Source: JANOYY01 sp043720395 (GTDB lineage: Bacteria; Actinomycetota; Acidimicrobiia; Acidimicrobiales; JANYDT01). Taken from it: 64,000 nt of DNA. A program made the translations under genes and the position numbers. The DNA is taken from contig JAYSSR010000062.1 in assembly GCA_043720395.1 (NCBI GenBank), positions 21,320 to 85,319 on the forward strand, given 5' to 3'. Positions 59,978 through 64,000 of the stretch are shown here, in pieces. Each line of letters begins with the position of its first letter. Within the stretch, counting starts at the first letter, position 1. Under the pieces are notes generated by a model. The model saw only the letters and a list, made by a program, of their open reading frames with translations, was not told the DNA's origin and ran no database searches.

Positions 59978-62674
59978 TCAGCTCACTGCAACTGGTGACG
60001 TCGTCTCCTCGCGTCGACCGAGGTAGGCGTCGATGACCCCGGGATTGCTGCGAATTTCGGCTGGCGTCCCTTCACCGATGCAGCGCCCGAAGTTGAGGGC
60101 GTACACGCGGTCGCAGGTTCGCAGCACCATGTCGACGTTGTGCTCGACAAGGAGCACGGCGATGCCACTCCGCTTTGCGAGCGTCCGGATCAGCTTGCCC
60201 AGTTGCGCGGTCTGTGGGGCGTCGAGCCCCGATGCCGGCTCGTCGAGCAGCAGCACCGGCTGCCCAGACGCGACCGCTCTTGCGACGGCCACCATCCTTC
60301 GCTTCGCGTAGTCGAGGTCCGTCACCTTGACCGCAAGGTCTCCGTCCAGGTCGCAGGCATGAATGGCAGCCCAGGCCGACGCTGTGAGCCGACCGCGCCC
60401 CGGATGCACGAGACCGGTGAGGTACGCGCCGAAGTCGCGGCGATCGCATGCTGCCTGAATGTTCTCCAGCACGGACAGGTCATCGAACAGCTCAAGTGAT
60501 TGGAACGAGCGGGCGAGGCCGTTGCGGGCGCGTCGTTCGCGGCTCCACCGATCGATGCGATGTCCACCCACACTCACGGTGCCTGCCGATGGGTCGACGA
60601 AACCCGTGATGACTTCGATCGCGGTGGTCTTCCCGGCCCCATTCGGACCGATGAGGCCGACCACTTCACCGGGATCGACGCGCATGGAGAACCTGTCGAG
60701 AGCGACCGTGCCGCCGAAGCGAACCGTCACGTCGGACAGTTCAAGTCTGGTCGGGTTCACCGTCTCCGGAGGCCCTTCCGACGCCGGTACGGCCGCCGGT
60801 GTCGGCACTGATCGGGTCGGAAGTCGAAGGAGGGAGCGCAGCGCTCGCCCGATGCGGTTGACGAGCCCGTCGGGGGCGACGACCAACACCACGAGCAGGG
60901 CGAGATTGCCGACGAGGCTCAGCGTGAGAGCGACGTTGCTGCCGAGGAAGGCAAACAGCTTCGGGCCGAGCGCTTCCGAGGCGAACGTGCTTCCCGCTGC
61001 CGGTCCGGTGAGGGACCCGACTCCACCCAGCGTCGCGTACTGCACCGCGAGTATCGAATTGAAGAAATTGAAGTCGCCGAAGCGGAGGAAGGGTGCGCGA
61101 TAGGCGAGCAGGACACCGGCAAGGCCCGCGATCACGCCGCTGAGCACGAACGCGTAGAGCTTCGCACCAACCACCGAGACGCCCATTGCGGCCGCCGCGC
61201 GCTCGTTGGCCCGCACCGCGATGAGGCGACGGCCAGCTCGGCTCCGACGAAGGTTCGCGATGCCAAGGGCGACAACCACAAGCACCACGACGGCCAGGGC
61301 CGCGTAGCGTTTCAGATGGGTGGGCGCGGCGATATCGATCCCGAACATTTCGAGGCGCGGACCGCGAAACGACATGAATTTGCGAGCGATGTTGCGGTTC
61401 CCGAAGACCATCGATTCGATCGTGATCCCGAACCCGAGCGTGACGACCGCGAGGCTTATGCCCCGCGCTCGCACACCGGCCAGCCCCACCAGGAGACCCA
61501 CGGGGATCGTGACGGCGGCTCCACCCAGCAGAGCCCACTGGAACGCCCAACCGCGATGACCCACGAAATACGACGCGCCGCCCGCTCCGATCGACGCGAA
61601 CGCCATCGTGGCGAGCGAAAGCTGACCCGCGTAGCCCGTGGCGACCACGACCGAGAGCAACAGCAGCGACAACAGCAGCTGGACCAGGAAGGCCTCAAGC
61701 CAGGGCCCCCGCAAGACCACCCAGATGAGGAACTGGCAGACCGCAAACGCTGCGACGAGTGCTGGGACTCTGGGCCGTCCGTCGCCGAGCGCAGGCAGCC
61801 GAGTGAGGACCTCGTCCTTTCCGACAAGCACCTTGCCGCGTGCGAGCAGGACTGCGGTGACGAGCAGGAACGGGATCGCTGTCAGCAGACCACGCGTGTC
61901 GGCGAAGCGCGTGACAAGCGATTGCGAGACACCAATCCCAAGGGCGGCGGCCATGGTGATCGGGAACGACGAAAGGCGTCCGACAATCGCCGCGGCAAGC
62001 ACCGGAATGATGAGCATCGTGACATTGCCGCTGTGGAGGCCGGTGATCGGCACGAGCAGGATGATCGACAGGCCACCGAGCGATGCGCCGAGTGCCCAAT
62101 TGGCGGCCGCGATCGTGTGGGGCGAAATCGCGAGAGCCGCCGCGGCTCTCGGGTTCTCGGCCACGGCCGCAGTTGCGATCCCGAAACTCGTGAATCGGTA
62201 CAGCAGCGAGAGAGCGACCGTGAGAACGACGGCAATTGCGAAGATCCAGATCCGGTCCTGCCCTACGTAGACCCCGAGGACCTTCGCCCGACCGTTCGGC
62301 AACAACGAGGGGATGAGCTTCGGGTACGGGCCGTAGATCAGCTGCGTCGAGGCCTGCAGGATTACGAGTAGCGCCAGCGTCGCAACAATTTTGGCCAGCG
62401 TCGACGACTCGCGCAGACGCCGCATGACGAGCGCGTGAAACAGAACCCCTACGAAAGCCGATACGGCGAGTCCAGCGACGAGCGCAACCACTGCGGGCAA
62501 CCCCTGCACGACCTTGACCTCGTAGTAGGCAAATGCACCGACAAGGCCCATCGCTGCCTGCGCAAAGTTCACGACACCAGACCCACGGTGCACGAGCACG
62601 AGACCCAGCGCCGCCAGCGCATAGATGCCCCCGGTGCCAAGGCCGAGCAGGGTGAACCGGAACAGGTCGCTCAT
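59978..62674 (-). CDS. LivH-LivM-LivG triple-fusion ABC transporter (copy 2)
   Basis: An 898-residue protein with the same layout as the gene at 51252: LivH from MSDLFRFTLLGLGTGGIYALAALGL, LivM with VATGYAGQLSLATMAFASIGAGGA and RARGISLAVVTLGFGITIESMVFGN, LivG with FGGTVALDRFSMRVDPGEVVGLIGPNGAGKTT, ARSFQSLELFDDLSVLENIQ, LLLDEPASGLDAPQ. The ATG at 62674 shares one base with the amidohydrolase stop; an in-frame extension to 63703 overlaps that gene and is spurious. It belongs to the duplicated set that holds amidase 2 and esterase 2. Confidence 0.88.
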   Translation of the reverse strand: MSDLFRFTLLGLGTGGIYALAALGLVLVHRGSGVVNFAQAAMGLVGAFAYYEVKVVQGLPAVVALVAGLAVSAFVGVLFHALVMRRLRESSTLAKIVATLALLVILQASTQLIYGPYPKLIPSLLPNGRAKVLGVYVGQDRIWIFAIAVVLTVALSLLYRFTSFGIATAAVAENPRAAAALAISPHTIAAANWALGASLGGLSIILLVPITGLHSGNVTMLIIPVLAAAIVGRLSSFPITMAAALGIGVSQSLVTRFADTRGLLTAIPFLLVTAVLLARGKVLVGKDEVLTRLPALGDGRPRVPALVAAFAVCQFLIWVVLRGPWLEAFLVQLLLSLLLLSVVVATGYAGQLSLATMAFASIGAGGASYFVGHRGWAFQWALLGGAAVTIPVGLLVGLAGVRARGISLAVVTLGFGITIESMVFGNRNIARKFMSFRGPRLEMFGIDIAAPTHLKRYAALAVVVLVVVALGIANLRRSRAGRRLIAVRANERAAAAMGVSVVGAKLYAFVLSGVIAGLAGVLLAYRAPFLRFGDFNFFNSILAVQYATLGGVGSLTGPAAGSTFASEALGPKLFAFLGSNVALTLSLVGNLALLVVLVVAPDGLVNRIGRALRSLLRLPTRSVPTPAAVPASEGPPETVNPTRLELSDVTVRFGGTVALDRFSMRVDPGEVVGLIGPNGAGKTTAIEVITGFVDPSAGTVSVGGHRIDRWSRERRARNGLARSFQSLELFDDLSVLENIQAACDRRDFGAYLTGLVHPGRGRLTASAWAAIHACDLDGDLAVKVTDLDYAKRRMVAVARAVASGQPVLLLDEPASGLDAPQTAQLGKLIRTLAKRSGIAVLLVEHNVDMVLRTCDRVYALNFGRCIGEGTPAEIRSNPGVIDAYLGRREETTSPVAVS

Positions 62675-63832
62675 CAGATGGCGGCACCCACGAGGCCTGC
62701 GAGGTCGGGCACCAGCATGTCGTCGAGTTCGTCCGCGAAGACGGGATCCGCGGAGCGGAGATAGCCGGACCGGAGCTGGAAGTGCTGGAGCAGTTCCGCA
62801 GCCACGACGTGGTCGCCGAGGATGTCCGCGAGCTTCGGGCCGACCGTCGCTGCAACCTTCGTGAGCGCAGCCTCCGGGAGCCCGTAGAAGCGGATCGCGT
62901 TGCCGCCGAGAATCGCTCGGACGTCGTGTTCGTTGACGCCCTGGAACGCGTGACGCAGCCAGTCGAGGGTGTTCGGCCACAGTCCCTCCCAGTGCGGGAA
63001 GTCCTGACCGAACGCGAACACGTCGATGCCGATCGCCGCCCGCATCTCGACCTCCGAGCGGTGCGGGGACGATGGCACGACGAGGCATTGTGAAGCGAAG
63101 TACTCGCTCGGAGTCCGTTTGCACGGGATCCGCAGTTCGGCGAATCGACGATCGAGATGCGCCAACGTGTCGGGCACCCAGTCGCCTCGGATCTCCGTGA
63201 GTGCAATCTTCAGGCCGGGATGACGATCGAAGACTCCGCCCGCCATCAGCTGCCACATCGGACGCCGCGGCTGCTGCAGCCCGAGACGTATCGGGGAACC
63301 CTTCTCCTGCATCATCAGCGAAAGTTTGTTGAAGTCGTGGCCACCCGTCGACTCGCCGTCGCCCACGTCGTGGAACGTGCGCCATTCCTTCACGGGCGTC
63401 TGCGCGTTTCCCCAGCCGGCATGCACGGAGAGCACCAGTCCGTACTCTTCGCACGCGGCCCAGAACGGCTCGAAGTGTGGACCCGTCAGCTGCGGCAAGG
63501 TTGTGTCGGTGGTGGATCCAGGCACGCTGACAGACACGAAACCGTTCTCCGACGCCCACCTGAGCTCGGCCACCGTGGCGTCCATGTCCAGACATGGTCC
63601 CGGCTCGGCGACCCCGAACAGGCGGCCGTTCGCCGCCGACATGAAGTCCGCCAGCCAACGGTGGTAGGCACGGGCACCCGCTGCGCGCACATCGGCCGAC
63701 CACACGCCGTTCGTCACGCCGAAGAACGGGATCTGCGCGACCTGTGTGCCGACGTGGATGATCTCCGCCGTTATGCCTTCCGCGTCCATTTGCTCGACGC
63801 GGATCTTCGGGTCCAATGCCCCGAACTCATTG
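62674..63832 (-). CDS. amidohydrolase (amidohydrolase-2 type), 5' end interrupted by a group II intron
   Basis: The visible ~385 codons form a TIM-barrel hydrolase (VLSVHAGWGN with metal-type His, GLKIALTEIRGDWVPDTLAHLD, FGQDFPHWEG with Asp-His, HDVRAILGGNAIRFYGL). It starts without the N-terminal metal motif (the usual SADDHxxEP is missing), and upstream codons read NEFGALDPKIRVEQMDAEGI right after the intron 3' end, so the protein begins inside the gene. The 5' exon must lie beyond the window edge. The product needs intron splicing. Confidence 0.75.
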
Positions 63833-63882
63833 GTAGTCAGGGGCGCGGTGCTGTTGCCAGCCCGTTTCCCCAGTCCCCTTTC

Positions 63883-63915
63883 AATCCGTGCGTGCGGTTT
63901 TCCCGCACACGGCTT
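63883..63915 (-). ncRNA. group II intron domain V
   Basis: A 33-nt hairpin with the catalytic AGC triad and GAAA loop typical of domain V; it is the intron's active-site element. Confidence 0.78.
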
Positions 63916-63937
63916 ACCGACGGTCGTCCTGGCATGG

Positions 63938-64000
63938 TTACGCTGCTTTCGGATATTGGATAGTGCCCATGAGTTGATGCAGGCCCTGGTCGTGGAACCA
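63938..64000 (-). CDS. C-terminal end of the intron-encoded reverse transcriptase/maturase (partial)
   Basis: The last 20 codons, reading WFHDQGLHQLMGTIQYPKAA then a TAA stop, fit the end of a group II intron maturase (WF...L.G....YP pattern). It is in frame with the window edge. The RT domain lies outside. Confidence 0.6.
   Translation of the reverse strand, partial: WFHDQGLHQLMGTIQYPKAA

Larger units (their letters stand above)
63833..64000 (-). mobile_element. group II intron, 3' part
   Basis: Reading the minus strand: maturase C-terminus, then domain V at 63915-63883 with AGCC at its base, a stem GTGTGCGG / CCGCACGCAC and GAAA tetraloop, and domain VI ending in CCCCTGACTAC. The 3' boundary is at about 63833. 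The rest of the intron is outside the window. Confidence 0.8.

Noticed and set aside
59978..63703. 1,241-codon reading of the second LivHMG gene
   Set aside because: The first 343 codons run antisense-like through the amidohydrolase in another frame; the paralogue and the one-base stop/start overlap support the start at 62674.

Overview
The window is high-GC DNA with frequent GTG/TTG starts, many 1-8 bp gene overlaps, paired WYL-domain regulators, signal-peptide proteins with Pro/Thr-rich linkers and a DUF6777-like secreted protein. This suggests an actinobacterium, and I lean towards Acidimicrobiia (Ilumatobacter-like). That placement is inference, because no rRNA or ribosomal gene is present.

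Layout. 0-3.2 kb: a partial SMC/RecF-like ATPase with a PPP-family phosphoesterase, divergent from an AbiEi-type antitoxin whose toxin partner is reduced to 13 codons fused to the remnant of an Mrr-type nuclease. 3.4-10 kb: an AddB/AddA-like helicase-nuclease operon, with addA carrying a one-base frameshift. 10.1-12.7 kb: a TY-Chap-like protein and two WYL regulators. 12.9-17.1 kb: a DUF1232 protein, a MerR regulator divergent from an APH-fold kinase across a perfect palindrome, a secreted protein and an ECF-type sigma factor.

17.2-29 kb is one tightly coupled operon. It encodes a glycoside hydrolase-GT2 fusion, several APH-fold small-molecule kinases (one lacking the catalytic Asp, one only an N-lobe, one fused to an ABC exporter), a glycosyltransferase, a YdjC-type deacetylase and a pyruvyltransferase, with glycosyltransferase remnants on either side of the intact glycosyltransferase. 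It looks like production and export of a phosphorylated, pyruvylated glycan or glycosylated metabolite that I cannot match to a known pathway. 29-34.2 kb holds a cupin, an oxidoreductase fragment, a histidine kinase and a MalT-like/BTAD regulator. 34.2-40.5 kb is a run of six secreted or membrane proteins.

40.9-43.1 kb: an aldo-keto reductase and an AbiEii-type pair. 43.2-64 kb is a catabolic locus present as two diverged sets: two amidases, two tannase-like esterases with PKD-like ends, a CocE hydrolase, two LivH-LivM-LivG triple-fusion transporters, LivK, LivF and an amidohydrolase. A motif TTGAAC-N3-GTTGACC recurs at its promoters, overlapping the -35 box in at least two, and suggests one regulator. 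Two toxin-antitoxin modules are inserted in it; one has fused in frame to an amidase, the other is bracketed by near-identical 22-bp repeats. A structured intergenic element of about 90 bp follows both transporter genes. At the right edge a group II intron (domain V, domain VI and the maturase end) appears to interrupt the amidohydrolase gene.
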